From positions 5,022,001 through 5,086,000 of the forward strand of contig NC_061154.1 of assembly GCF_905220365.1 (NCBI RefSeq): a stretch of DNA of 64,000 nucleotides. The letters are read 5' to 3'. The notes under the pieces were generated by a model. That model saw nothing but the letters and a program-made list of their open reading frames with translations. It searched no databases and was not told the DNA's origin. Made by a program: the position numbers and the translations under genes. How positions within the stretch are numbered: the first letter of the stretch is position 1; each line of letters begins with the position of its first letter. Shown piece by piece: positions 48,635-60,918 of the stretch. The stretch comes from Vanessa cardui. Its lineage: Eukaryota; Arthropoda; Insecta; Lepidoptera; Nymphalidae.

Positions 48635-49611
48635 ATCTTTGTATGTTGTCTTTTACAATTCCTTAATAAACTAATATCCTTAACTAATAACGGAAAATCT
48701 GAAATATTTTTTATCCGGAACCGTAGTCTAAACCGGTTAAATATTATTTTTACATCCGTACCTATCCGTATCTGAGTCGCTGAATTTATACTTTTCAGTA
48801 AAGTTGCACTGCATTAGTTGCCAGTTATCAAAGTTAGAACTTTTCAGAGGAATAGTTACTATGATTGTGATATACGTATATATATATATATTACATAATA
48901 TAATTGATTAATTCGCAACAGTTTATCGTTACTGTTCGAAAAATCGAGAGTACTGCATTAATGAAGTTGCAGAAACCTTCAAACCAATTAGTTATATTTG
49001 AAATAAAACGTTTGCGTTCTGATAAATTACCAATTAACAAAATACGATAGTTTTTTATTTGTTTATCACATTTACTAATGTTATTTTATTTTATTTTTTT
49101 GTTTTTTTTTTATTTAGGAAAAGTGACTAGCTTACTGCGCAACACAAATTATAGTACACAATATGTGTGCTGTGGTGGCAGATTTGACATTACATAAGTC
49201 ATTTCAGGCGTAGTTTTACATGCTCTTCGAGGCATGGGAGTATTCACACTTCCTACTTTTAGCCTAGGATCGTTTATTGTAATTTTTTGGTAAAAAAAAA
49301 AAACAATAACTTTTTATTAGAGTTTGACGCAGGACCTTAGTGTCTTTATATGTATTACCGTTATTGTACCGTAAATTGGCATGCGGCTTTCTTACGATAA
49401 AGCTGACTATGCCTTAGCAAAACAAACAAAGTAATATCAATGAAATGTCTTCAAAATCGAAAGTGGTATTTTTCGGAATTGCTATTCAATATAACGCGAA
49501 TACTGATTACACGAATAAACAATAATTTCTAGAATTTTATTTTTGCTAATTCGTCGTTTATATATTCAATTTTTATTTTATTTAATTATATATCTACGCT
49601 TTGATTTTGAG

Positions 49612-49616
<5 letters not shown>

Positions 49617-49648
<32 letters not shown>
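49617..49648. repeat. AT microsatellite
   Basis: About 16 TA dinucleotides in a row. Confidence 0.9.
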
Positions 49649-49649
<1 letters not shown>

Positions 49650-51839
49650 TTTATAAAATGAAAAAGGTTTTTGATGTGAGGTCCAAAACGCCGCGAGCAT
49701 TATAAATTCGATATTTAAAATTAACGTATTTTCTTTCCAACATCCCCCATTCTTCATTTCAATTCCTTCCTTACATGATCAAGATATTTGTTAAGCAAAC
49801 GTATACTACGTAAACAAGTGTATTATTACAAAGCTAATATTAATTAAGACGTGATATAGACACTTTAAATGAGCTACCAATTACAGTGGTGTATATCGAT
49901 ACCCCTAACACTTCAAATTAATTTTGCGGTCTTTTAGACCAGTATTTTTGTTATTAAAAAATTCTGTAACTAAGTAATAAAAGGGTCTATTTTAATACAA
50001 GTAGCAGTTTGAATAATAAAAAAAAGGATAATGGGTGCGATGTAAAAACGAAACGTTCGGACTGAGTCGTCTACACATTTTTCATTAGTTAATTAAATTT
50101 TAACTTCATAAGGCCAATACGCCTAGCGCGTTTATTAAACCTTTATTACAATATTTTATTAGATTTATTTTCATTAGACTCCAAAAAGTTTTTATACTTT
50201 TTTTTTAATACTGTCCTTTCGTATTGTAACATTATGTAAATTACTAGCTTGCTTAGTTTAAAAAGGCAATATGTAGCAGTTTTTCATTATGATTACTCTG
50301 CTTTTTCGAATTATCTTTTTATATAGCTACATAAACTTACATTTAGTAAACGTTAAGCGCTCTAATTTAAAAGCATTTATAAATAATAATACTGGAAAAA
50401 GTATCAAGAATCCTAAATGTAGCAATCAGAACCACGAAGCGTTTTGTTAATTAAAGGTATCTAAATTGAATGTTCCTGTCTCCTACAGGGGCATAATCTT
50501 ATTAGAGAAACAACAGAAGTAAACACAACTATGTATATAAAGCAAGCGATCAAAGCGTATTATAAGGATTAATCCAATTAATTTTACAGTGGTGAATGGC
50601 TTAAATTCTGTGGTCTGGTGTTAAAAGGGTCAAATTATATTTTTGAATGTAATGGAAAATACATTTTGTCATTTCCCAAATCGTCGAAAAATAATAAAAC
50701 CAGTGTAAACTAAACATTGTTCTTTTATTTACTATTTATGTTCATTGTTTTTCTAAATACTAAATGTGATATTGGCTCTTTTAGCACCAGGCCACAGATT
50801 TGATCACATATGGTTACATTGTATAGCTAATAGAGTACAAACAAAGTATTACAAATCTACACTTCACGATTCAGAGCACCTTATTAAAATATATAAGGAT
50901 GTCCTTCAAATAATTTTCGTTGTCTCCGACGCTAAAACCCCACATAAATTTAACAGCTATATATTTTTTATAATTGTTGACTTGCCTTTTAAGTTTTTGC
51001 TATCCTTTATTTATTAATGTACGTTAAAACAATGTATGAAAAGAAAAAAATAGGATATAGTTTTGTGTCACTAGCGTTAAAATACAAAATTCATTATTTT
51101 ATCCCATAGATCCCATAGATCAAAACGTTTGTCCTCCTAGTGGGCTGTTAACCTTCGTTTCGATAGAACCAAATTAATGTAGTCTATAAACGAAGTTGTT
51201 CCGAACTGTAGTTGCGGCTGTAGTAGTATTTCTGTTCAAAGGAGAACGATGAGAGCCGCCACAAAGATTATAATATAAACGGCCTTCCAATAAACGTTCG
51301 ATTTGCCCTCTCCTTCTGACATCTATAATTTGACATTCGTAAATAGAAGACAACGAATCATTTGTCCAATACAATATTTAGTAGAAAATTAGTTTAATTC
51401 TTTAATGTTCGCGCAATTTAAAGCCTTGTTTCAGAGCTACCGAATAATATTTCGCAAAATAGCGTTAGTTTCGCTCAGTACCGCAGAAGGATTGGCTATT
51501 TAATCAAAAACCTTCAGGCTACTTGTCAAATACAGTTGCGAACACAATAGCACTAGAATTGAAAACGAATTTCATGGAGAGAAACGAAACAATTGCATTG
51601 TGTTGTGTTGGAACTAGTTAATTTTTAAGCGTAGTCCGTAGTCAACAATTAACCTACCTGCACGACGAATATTAAGTTAGCACGATTTCATGTCTCAAAA
51701 CGTTTTTATTCTCCCTATGTTTTTCCTCTAATCAAGAGGTATAATTTTCATTAAATCTTTGATGTATGTTCTACATATTATGAACTTATTTGATAAGTAA
51801 AACGAGATTAGGATTGCTAGCGTTTTAGCGGTTATGTGG

Positions 51840-51990
51840 TGGCACTTAAGCCATTTTAGACAATGTAAAAATTAAACTATGCAGTATCAATATGCCGCCA
51901 ACCACACAGGGGAAGAAACTAAATATAGACACGAATTACACTGGTTCATTCACCCTTCAAGCCAGAAGATAACACAAATTGATCCACACA
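51840..51990 (+). mobile_element. 'catatgggccacctgatgg' repeat, decayed copy
   Basis: Blocks tatcaatatgccgccaacca, acactggttcattcaccctt and caagccagaagataacacaa parallel the middle of 28051-28342, with many changes. Confidence 0.5.
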
Positions 51991-52065
51991 GGTTGATTTT
52001 CAAATGTCCTGTTTATGATAATTTATTAATTGCTTTCGTTCTGTTATATGAGTGTCTGTGAACAG

Positions 52066-52196
52066 CTGGACCAGCAAGTGAACGCCGTGCTGCCCCGCAT
52101 ACCGCCCGGTCTGCAAGAGGCTGTACAGCGTCTGCTCTCGCGAGACCCCCATCCGCGTCCCTCAACTCAATTGCTGCCGCTCATCAATTACTTTAA
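52066..52196 (+). CDS. SCYL2: SCYL2 exon F: end of kinase-like domain
   Basis: Residues 253-295 plus two bases. It encodes LDQQVNAVLPRIPPGLQEAV, then LLSRDPHPRPSTQLL, the closing helices of a kinase fold with the conserved Arg-Pro. The acceptor tgtgaacag has a weak pyrimidine tract and the donor is gtaata, yet phase and homology agree. Confidence 0.9.
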
Positions 52197-52860
52197 GTAA
52201 TATCCATTCATTTTCTTTTTTTGACTTTTCAAATCGTGTTTTTCCTGATTTTCCTGTTGTGGGAATATTTCATATATATTATTATTATTAATAAGACACA
52301 CTTCACTAAACACGAAATCACAAGTAGATTATAATCTACTAAAAATTAGTTACGATTCACTATCTTAGGATCTCGTGAGTAATAATGTGACATATATTTT
52401 TTTAAATCGTCGTTGAACGAAAATAAGCTCATATATACATATGTCATCGTAAGATATAACGGTGACATATGATTGGTCGCTCTCACAATAAGATCGGCTA
52501 ATCAGGAAGAGCTGTCGACAGTTGACAATTTGACGCGGGACAGATGGTAATCTAACAGTTTAACTTCGACAAATTACAATATAGAGAAAAATATTACATT
52601 AAATTGCAATAATATTTCACGGTTTACAATATTTCGACAGTAACAATCTGCCGAGACAGATTGTAATCTAACGAATTTTGTAATCTTACGGTGACATATA
52701 TATGTATAATGTATATATATACTTCTTCATATATATTCAATACAATATATATCAATATGTTAAAAGATAATAATAAAAACACCTCTTATTTTTTTGAAGA
52801 GAATTATAAATCAATGGATGAAATATAAACAAAAATATGCTTATACACGCATAACCTTAG
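52197..52860. other. SCYL2 intron F-G
   Basis: AT-rich; nothing recognised. Confidence 0.7.
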
Positions 52861-52984
52861 ATGCCAAAGCGAGCCAGCTATACAAGCGATGCAGTTCCTG
52901 GATGTCATCAGTATGAAAGACGACGCTCAAAAGATTCACTTCTACAAAGGCCCACTGATTGAGGCCCTGCCGTTCATACCGAAG
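52861..52984 (+). CDS. SCYL2: SCYL2 exon G: first HEAT-like segment
   Basis: Residues 296-337. It encodes AIQAMQFLDVISMKDDAQKI, then HFYKGPLIEALPFIPK. This is the best conserved stretch of SCYL2 proteins just after the kinase-like domain and starts the helical repeat region. Donor gtaaca. Confidence 0.93.
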
Positions 52985-54849
52985 GTAACAACCGACTTCT
53001 ACCACTCAGCGTAACGCAGCGCGAATTATATTTTATAACATCTTAAATGGGATTTAACTATGATCTACAGGCAATTTTAAAGATATGCTTTTCTTTTTAT
53101 TATATAGGTATGAAATGAATTTTCAATTATGTCGCTTAATACGTAAATCATACTATTAATAAACAGACATTATCATTTTTTCTATGACTTATGCTTTCAA
53201 TAATTCGTTTTGTTTATTTATTATATATTTGTGTGTGTTTGTTAACAATGGCGAAATGATTGTCTATGTTTATAAGATTTTAAATACATAAAACATTACA
53301 TTGCTTCAAATTTTACTGTTTATGAAACAACGTTTCCTCGAAATAATATCTTGGAAAATTCACGCTACGAACTTTAAAACGACAAACGTAATTATAAATT
53401 CAATACTTGTAATAAAATTGCCCTACTATTTATGAATTGTATATTAATTAGTTTTGTAATATTTTAACTATTATAATTTTCGTTAATTTATTTTAAAACA
53501 ATAAAAACTTGTCAACAAATAATATACGAATATATGAAGAACGAAATACTAGTAACAGATATATATAATAAGCCTGGTCTTTTTTCAGATGCGAATGTTG
53601 GCGATTTTTTTTACCAACAGCAGCATGAAACGAACTTTTCCAACATCAATGCGTCCAATGAGTCGCTATATGATTTAAAAAAAAAATTGTTTGCTAAGTT
53701 TTTAGCTAAAACATTTCATGACACTGGCAACAATAAAAATAAACATCGATTATATCAATTGTGCCTTTAAGTATGAAGTCAGCAAATCTAAATTTACTTT
53801 ATTCAAGTGGGCTCTTATACGTACTTAAGATCATATTACGCGATTAAATTGAACAGCTCTACGATTATAGCTTTGAAACGTAAATTATTTCAAGAAAAAC
53901 ATTGCTTTCTCTTACTCTCAAATAAACTTCATTAACAAATGTAGGTACGATGGAATTTACATGTGTTATATAAATAAACAAATTCTTACTTTTATCTTCT
54001 CTTATATTCCTGTAAAACATTATCAGTTATGTAATATATATTGAACATAATATTTAAATTTTCTAATAACTCTCAAAACATCTACGAATTCGACATACAA
54101 TTTATATTTTCGTAACATGAAACTAAAAGTAAGTTATTGCAGATTAAAGTTATTGAGTTTCAACTTTTATTAAGTACTTCGCAAACTCTAGACGAAGTCA
54201 ATTTCAAAATTTTCGCTCAATTTCAGAACATTTACAACGGTACGAAATCTTATATACAATGATATATCAATCTTGACATTTTTACTTCTTTCGATTCTAT
54301 AGTGTAAATTTTCTACTAAATAAAGCAACTACTGATTTCGTTAATTAACCAATACCAATTAGTAATAAAAGTTTCTATAAGACTGCTTGAATAAAGTTTA
54401 TTCCAATTCTAGATTCGGACAATAAAATATTTAACATTATTATAACTACAACTAACATTCTTAGAACCACATAGATATATCAATAACAAGTTTTTCTATT
54501 GAAATTATTTGCTGCATCAAATACTTATCTATCTATGTATCTATTTACTTCTATGTATCTTAAATATTTCGGTAAAATACGTCTTTATAAAGTGTATGCT
54601 ACACACATTATTTATTAAACCCACTTGTCCGTCAGTGTAAACAATACATCGGAAAAGTGTAGCATCTGGAAGGATAGCCTTAAAATAAAAATGTGAAATA
54701 TTTTTAAATGTTTAATATTCATGTACTTTGCTTGGCTGCGAGCGATGGAATTAAATGCATTTATTTTTGTCTACGAAACGAGCAACAGGTTTCTAACGAA
54801 GCGTCTCTAACGGTGCGATCAGTGTTATGAATTATTAATTGCCTTTCAG
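52985..54849. other. SCYL2 intron G-H
   Basis: AT-rich. A 78-codon open frame at 53534-53767 is Asn/Lys/Phe-rich and was not accepted as a gene. Confidence 0.65.
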
Positions 54850-54995
54850 AAGTTACGTTGGCAGCTTGTTTGGCCAGCTATGGAGTGCGAGGTCAAGTCC
54901 CCAGAGATTTTGGGTTCCGTTCTCGGTCCCATTATGTGGATGACGAATGAAGCTTCTCTAGAGGAGTTCGAGAGCTTTATCCTACCAGTTCTAAA
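54850..54995 (+). CDS. SCYL2: SCYL2 exon H: HEAT-like segment
   Basis: Residues 338-385 plus two bases. It encodes KLRWQLVWPAMECEV, then ILGSVLGPIMWM and EEFESFILPVL, typical paired helices of the SCYL2 HEAT region. Acceptor ttgcctttcag, donor gtaagc. Confidence 0.93.
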
Positions 54996-55132
54996 GTAAG
55001 CCTTGAGTCCTGAAAACTCATATATCATTTCAATAGAGCCTTATACATTTCACCCATATTGTACAATTTATTAATGTAGTTAAATTTACTAACACAGTAT
55101 ATATTAATAAATCGTATTATATTTCAATACAG

Positions 55133-55298
55133 AAGCGTGGATTTCATGGACTTGATGCAATCACCGAACACTGAGCCCTGTGAGACATTGCTAGAGAATT
55201 TGCACTATCTGATAAGTAAGTCCTCGAGGGAGGAGACTAACACCAAAATCATGCCGCTGCTTTACGCCGCTATGGACAACGAGAACAGGCACATACAG
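55133..55298 (+). CDS. SCYL2: SCYL2 exon I: HEAT-like segment
   Basis: Residues 386-441. It contains ETLLENLHYLISKSSREETN and MPLLYAAMDNENRHIQ, closely like the family consensus. The donor is gtctgt, a weaker GT site; the following intron is 73 bp. Confidence 0.92.
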
Positions 55299-55371
55299 GT
55301 CTGTTCTGTTCTTCACTAAAAACCTAACGTACGATTAAAACAACACAACTACAATCTCAACTTTTTTACAG

Positions 55372-55621
55372 ACGGCGTCCTTAATTGCCGTACAGAATAT
55401 AACAGGTTTCATATCCGATAGAGAACTACACAATATAATCCTCACCAAAGTGAAGAATCTGCTCGAGTTGAACCAGAACGATGTGAAAGTTATAAACCTA
55501 GTACTAGGTTTCTTTGAGATGGTTCTTCTTCGGCTACACAGAAACCATGTGATGGAAGTCGTCATACCGACGCTTCTTGTCATGAGGCTGAACGATGCTG
55601 ATATCATAACTCGTGTCGTTA
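55372..55621 (+). CDS. SCYL2: SCYL2 exon J: HEAT-like segment
   Basis: Residues 442-524 plus one base. It encodes TASLIAVQNITGFISDRELH, then KVKNLLELNQNDVKVINLVL and a helix ending MRLNDADIITRVV. The acceptor is acttttttacag and the donor gtaagt. The helical pattern is clear, while similarity to vertebrate SCYL2 is looser than in exons G-I. Confidence 0.9.
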
Positions 55622-56080
55622 GTAAGTAGACTTTGAAATAATGCAACGATAACTCGAAAAAACTTTACAACTATAACTATTAGGAATATCAATTGATTTG
55701 GCTTGATTGATCAATTTGCAACTAATTTATTTCCTTCCAATAATTACTGGCCGAAATGATTTAGCGATTTACCAATCACTACGACTGGGCTTTGTTTAAT
55801 CGGGTTTCACACAAACTGGTTAGTTCGTATTTTCATTATCATTATTCAGTATCATAGGCATCAATTAATTGTTGTAAAGTTTTTTCTTATTTTCGTTATA
55901 TTAACCTATATTTTATCGAATCTAGCATAAGCGTTTAAGTGTTGTTAAGGTTTAAATATTAAGTAAATTTAAGTAAAATTTTATGCAGCGGCGAATTTTG
56001 CAATGCGATATTTATTGCTGTGCAATGTTTCATTATGTTTATTGTTATTTAAAAGTAATAAGTTGAGACTCTCGTTACAG

Positions 56081-56217
56081 AGCTTTATAAGTCCATGATA
56101 TTGGAAACGAGGTTCGATCTGACCACCAATGTGATGGCCACTAAGATGATACCGTCCCTGGCGCCTCAAACGGTCAACCCAACACTTGATCTGGAACAAT
56201 TCGGCACTCTGATGGAG
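56081..56217 (+). CDS. SCYL2: SCYL2 exon K: last HEAT-like segment
   Basis: Residues 525-570. It encodes LYKSMILETRFDLTTNVMAT, then KMIPSLAPQTVNPTLDLEQF, matching the family's 'LPYLIPL..NP.L.L.QF' pattern. Donor gtacgt. Confidence 0.92.
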
Positions 56218-57240
56218 GTACGTTAATATTTAAATATTTTAAATTCGAACTTTTGCAGCTCTTGGTAATTTTAAACTACCAGTAGTTGCTCTATTTTTAT
56301 TTCTATTTTTTATTAAAACAGTTAATTTTTCATTTCAATTAAGTGGTAGAATACGGGTAAAAAATAGTGCGTGTGTGACTTGTTCTGAAAACAGCACTTA
56401 GATATAATTTCTTATTGAAAATGCATTTTTAATGGTTATTTATTATTCTATGAAATGGATTACATTACGTTGACATAAAGTTATATCGTTTTCAAATGTG
56501 TATGTTACCGGATGTCTTAGTTGATAGAAAGTCGATTGCAATAAATAGAATCCTGTGTAAGTTACAAGAAAAAGCTGTACCGCAAAGGATGAAAGATTAC
56601 GATTCTCTAAAAGGAAACATGTCATTTTAGCAGTAAACTGCGATAGAAATAAAATGTCTTTTTAAAAGACATTTATAATATAAAAAATATATATAATAAT
56701 ATTTATGACCAAGGGATAACATTAAATTCTTATTTTAATTTAAAGTGTGTAAAATCAATTTATTAAAATTAATGTATTCGAATTTCGAAGTTGCTTTTGT
56801 AGGAACGTAACCAATATAAATAAAATCTATTTAAAATTCGAAATTATTTTTTCCTTTTTATTTTCATTTTTCCATCTGTAGTGTAAACTATATGATATAT
56901 TTTGATCGGAATCAGTTTTACTACGATAATTAAAAAAAAGAAATTTAAATTAATCAGAATATGCTTGAATAATGTAAACAACTTTTGAATTAACAGTTTA
57001 AAGCTCAGAAGCTGTGAAGAATCTATTTTGTCACATAATTTCTACGCCTCACCATTATATTTATGAAAATGCAATCAGTATATCGTTGTTGGGAAGAAGA
57101 CCGATAATAGTCTATTAGCATAAATTCAATTTGGTGCTCTATTTACCGGAGACTACGGCGAATCAGTCGTTTAGTACCTCTATACTGTATTAAAAATAAA
57201 CAATACATATTAAATATTATATCACATATAACAAAAAAAC

Positions 57241-57532
57241 TAAGTAAGTAACAGCCTGTAAATTTCCCACTGCTGGGATAAGGCCTCCTCTTCCATTAAG
57301 GAGAGGGTTTGGAACATATTCCACCACGCTGTTCCAATGCGGGTTGGTGGAATGCACATGTGGCAGAATTTCAATGAAATTAGACACATGCAGGTTTCCT
57401 CACGATGTTTTCCTTCACCGCCGAGCACGAGATGAATTATAACATAAATTAAGCACATATATGCGTGGTGCTTTCCTGGGTTTGAACCCGGAATCATCGT
57501 TTAAGATGCACGCGTTCTAACCACTGGGCTAA
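57241..57532 (-). mobile_element. tRNA-derived SINE, copy 7
   Basis: Near full-length reverse copy of the 3813-4108 family. Tail gttacttactt on its own strand, B box at about 57478-57490, A box near 57520-57532. Confidence 0.86.
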
Positions 57533-58118
57533 ATATAAGCCATAATAAAACTACAGTAATTACCTTTCGTTGTAATAATTAAATGATCCTATATTATCTA
57601 CCAAATTAAATTCAACATCATTATGATTATAAGTTGACTTTAATTAATTCTTTAACAATGACCAAATCGCAAGTGGTTACGATTTTTTGGGAGGATTTTA
57701 TTCTTTGGCCGAGTTGGAATGTTTTCCGCTAAATATCAAACTGAGCATCAATGCTTTCATACATTATCTAACACTTTAATACCTCTTGTTAGCACTAGTT
57801 TATGATATTTAGTTATTAAAATGGCCGTCTTAACCGTAATCGGTCCAAGCTATCATCATCAGCGTAATATTGAAGTCCAAACATAGGTTGTTTAAAGTGC
57901 GATTCAGCATTAGGTTACAGTGCTGGTCAAAAATACTACTGAAATCATTTTACTTGATCATAAATACTCATTTAAACGAATCGATAATATTTAAATTACC
58001 CACGATATTATATTAACTGGCTCTAATTATGTTTCAATTCTGTTTATAACTTTTGATATTGGTTTTCATAAATGTTTTCGAAACCTTTAAACGATTGATA
58101 AAAATTTTAAATTATATA

Positions 58119-58338
58119 CTAGCTGTTACCGCGACCTTGTACGCCTTTGAATATAACAAAAAAATATTGTACCCTAAGTACTACTACTCCCTATTATATA
58201 ACTTATCTGCCAGTGAAGTCCCGTCCAAATCAGTCCAGCAGTTCCAGAGATTAGCCGGAAAAAAACAGACAGACAGACCGACAAAAATTGTAAAAAATGT
58301 TATTTTGGTATATGTACCGTGTATAATACATATACATT
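58119..58338 (-). mobile_element. 'ctggaccgattttgacggga' repeat, copy 2
   Basis: Reverse of 17222-17435: it begins ctagctgttaccgcgacctt, has cagtccagcagttccagaga and a CAGA tetranucleotide run, and ends acaaaaattgtaaaaaatgt and tattttggtatat. Confidence 0.75.
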
Positions 58339-58425
58339 GAAAAAGGGGCTATTTTAATATTACAAGCAGACACTCCAATTTTATTATGTGTATAAATGTA
58401 ATAAACGTAAAAATATTACTTACAG

Positions 58426-58735
58426 ATTATCTATGATATGCTAGAGAACATTGACAAGCATCAACGTAGCCAGCTGAAGGATACAAGTGTGCCTGTGCCC
58501 ACACCTGAGCGTCGCATCTTCCGCCAGCAGACGAGCACAGATATCATTAACCCTCCACCGTTTAGTATCCCCAATCTACGGGTAGAGAGACGAAAAACGT
58601 CCAGTGCTGAAGAAATGGCTCGTAAGAACTCGACCGCCGCGCCTACTACTTCCAAGGCCACCAGTAGCGCCGCGGGAAGTGGTGTCGGTAGTGCTCTCGG
58701 TAGTGTCGCCGGTAGTGTCGCTGGCAGTTTTAAGA
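58426..58735 (+). CDS. SCYL2: SCYL2 exon L: start of the disordered tail
   Basis: Residues 571-673 plus one base. The first ~18 residues (IIYDMLENIDKHQRSQLK) finish the last helix, as in SCYL2. The rest is Ser/Thr/Pro/Ala-rich and ends in a glycine-serine repeat (GSALGSVAGSVAGS). The tail of SCYL2 proteins carries the clathrin-interacting region, but I see no exact clathrin-box motif here. Donor gtaagt. Confidence 0.9.
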
Positions 58736-58925
58736 GTAAGTGTTTATCTATATGAATATACATAGATAGTAATAATTTTTCTAGACACATTTTATTAACA
58801 ATTCGTAAATACATACATACGTGTATTTTAATTAAGTATATATATTATATATATAATGTGTGTTTTAATTAAGTATATTTATAAAAAAAATATCCATAAC
58901 TAATGTAATAATTGTAATTTTAAAG

Positions 58926-59185
58926 GTACAGGGATCGGCCAGTGGTTCTTCGGTTCGAACAACTCTACAAATAACGATGGCAACTTCCTACGTGTTGCAA
59001 GCGTCTTTCCTAATCGGCGCTTATCGGATAACACCTTGATGACACCCAAGATTCGCATTGCTCCATCTTGTGCTTCATCTCCAGGAGGAACCCCAGGCGG
59101 CACCTCTGGGTTACCGACTCGACGTCATTCCAGCATTGGACCGCAAGAGCGTCGAGGATCTGCTGTAAACTTATCACCACCCACT
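58926..59185 (+). CDS. SCYL2: SCYL2 exon M: Ser/Pro/Gly-rich tail
   Basis: Residues 674-760. The acceptor is taattttaaag at 58925; an alternative AG at 58930 would break the frame. It encodes TGIGQWFFGSNNSTNNDGNF, then RRLSDNTLMTPKI and SSPGGTPGGTSGLPTRRHSS. RRLSD and RRHSS look like basophilic-kinase phosphosite motifs, though no evidence of use is available. Donor gtaagt. Confidence 0.85.
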
Positions 59186-59361
59186 GTAAGTCGCACGAAC
59201 GCCACAAACGTTATACATAATTGACTCCTTACATTTACCACATCTTGTATTTAAATGACACGTCATTCAATGGGCAAAAGGAACTATTAGGAGGAATCAG
59301 AGGGCTCAGCGCTAACAGCGTCATCAATGCTAATGGTCAAGTGACGCTATTGTTTTGGCAG

Positions 59362-59430
59362 GTCCGTCAGTACAGAGGACGTGGCGGCTCAGGCTCGAGC
59401 CTATCCGTGCCGTCCACCTCACATCACGTT
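59362..59430 (+). CDS. SCYL2: SCYL2 exon N: 23-codon tail exon
   Basis: Residues 761-783 (VRQYRGRGGSGSSLSVPSTS and three more). Acceptor ttgttttggcag, donor gtaagt, phase 0 both sides. It sits inside a longer open frame (59221-59694), so its true limits rest on the splice sites. Confidence 0.72.
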
Positions 59431-60918
59431 GTAAGTGATGTTAATCATCCACACCCGCCTCGCAACGGTTTCCCGAATCCTCTATTAAATGTCGACTTGG
59501 AACGGCTTAAATTGATGTGGACTGTCCTCTTCTGCGATCTCGTCTTCTCCCCATATGGACTGGGAGAGATTGTGTCATTTGCTCATTATCACCATCACAC
59601 ACGTCCATATGCACGAACCTGGTTGGCGTATTTATCACACGTTGCGAACTCTTTCTGTCCAATCATTATATCTCTCATCGTATCATATCGCTAGTACTTC
59701 AATTCCTGCGAGAAAACTGAGACCGTAACATCAAGAAATACTGAAGTGATGCATGCTCGTTATATTCTTTTGCAAACGAACTGCGATGCATGACGCCAAT
59801 CACGTCACTGTATCCACCCGAATCGCTGGAGAGTAGCTTCTCCCGCGCCTATTAATGCTATCGTGCTGCTTAACCTTCGACAATCTGCAAGGACCCTCGT
59901 CGAATCTGTGTTTTTATAATTATAATTGGCAACGTAATTGGCATATAAATTTAAAAAGGATGAGATTTTTTTGAAAAAAAGGAAATGTTTTCAAAATTCT
60001 AAATTTTATATTCTATACTGACATTGAGTTAAAGTTAGTTGAGAATGTGAATCAAAATCCTTTACGGATCTCAGCACAAAACACGCGGTCGACTGGAGCT
60101 CTCGGCTCAACAAGCGCTTAAATATCGTTTTATGTTTCTCTGGGTGTCAAATGATCTTTTCACTGATATCGTGGCTGAGAGCCGAATGATTACCGCTGTC
60201 TCATTTACTGTTGCTATTTGTTCTTCTACGCAGCTTGCACGGAGCATGATCGTGAGTATGATGTTCTCTTACATGTTTGTCGTTCAGTCACGACTTCTAT
60301 ATTATCTTCAAATGTGTATGTTATTTTGCGTCACTTAGATGTTGCCCAAACGTAACATTTCCATGATATCTGATACAATTCAAGTGTACAAGATGGCAAC
60401 ATCTCCGTGTACAGAACTGTGTAGTGTAGTTTACTAAATAATTTATATGACGCACAAAAATGTTTACTCGACATGTTTCATACACTAACGTAAATGTATG
60501 TATCTACATTTTAAAGCATGTTTGGAAGTATCTTTTAATAATAAGTTTTAGGTACAAACAGAGTCTGTAAACAGTAAGTTAAATTTCAACACCAAGCCAA
60601 CCTTATCTTAAATAACACGATACCTCCATATCTTTTTCATTTTTTGTAATATTGTTACATAATACATAATAATTTATGCAATCAATATATTTTACGAAGT
60701 CTTGCATGAATTTAAATATTTTACAATTTTCAAAACCAATGCAGTGGTTCTCTTATTTTAAGAATTGGTCGTTTTAAAAATATTGTTCATTTGCATGAAT
60801 TCAAACTGAATTAATAAAGCTACTTACCAATTTTGCATAACAGCAAATACAGTTTCAATAATAACAACAACGAAACTCCTATTTGACGGACATATGCTAC
60901 AATCTGCCTATAATGTAG
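59431..60918. other. SCYL2 intron N-O
   Basis: The first ~450 bp are GC-richer than other introns and open in the exon N frame to 59694. A candidate 18-nt exon lies at 60234-60251. The remainder is AT-rich. Confidence 0.55.
60234..60251 (+). CDS. Possible 18-nt SCYL2 microexon
   Basis: It is flanked by a good acceptor (tgttcttctacgcag) and a consensus donor (gtgagt). The 18 bases keep phase 0 between exons N and O and would add LARSMI. Without transcript data it remains a guess. Confidence 0.25.

Larger units (their letters stand above)
47087..52065. other. SCYL2 intron E-F (5.0 kb)
   Basis: It contains a fragment of the CTAGT repeat (47681-47716), a minus-strand SINE (47815-48052), a strong hairpin (48510-48546), an AT tract (49617-49648) and a decayed repeat (51840-51990). 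Nothing else recognised. Confidence 0.65.
56218..58425. other. SCYL2 intron K-L (2.2 kb)
   Basis: It contains a minus-strand SINE (57241-57532) and a minus-strand copy of the 'ctggaccgatttt' repeat (58119-58338). Otherwise nothing recognised. Confidence 0.7.

Noticed and set aside
53534..53770. 78-codon Asn/Lys-rich open frame in SCYL2 intron G-H
   Set aside because: Composition follows the AT-rich intron, no similarity is recognised, and exons G and H already join in phase.
58931..58933. Alternative acceptor after gtacag for exon M
   Set aside because: It would put exon M out of frame with exon L.
59186..59361. Retention of the intron between exons M and N
   Set aside because: Reading on from exon M meets a stop at about 59222-59224, so retention would truncate the protein; both splice sites are good.
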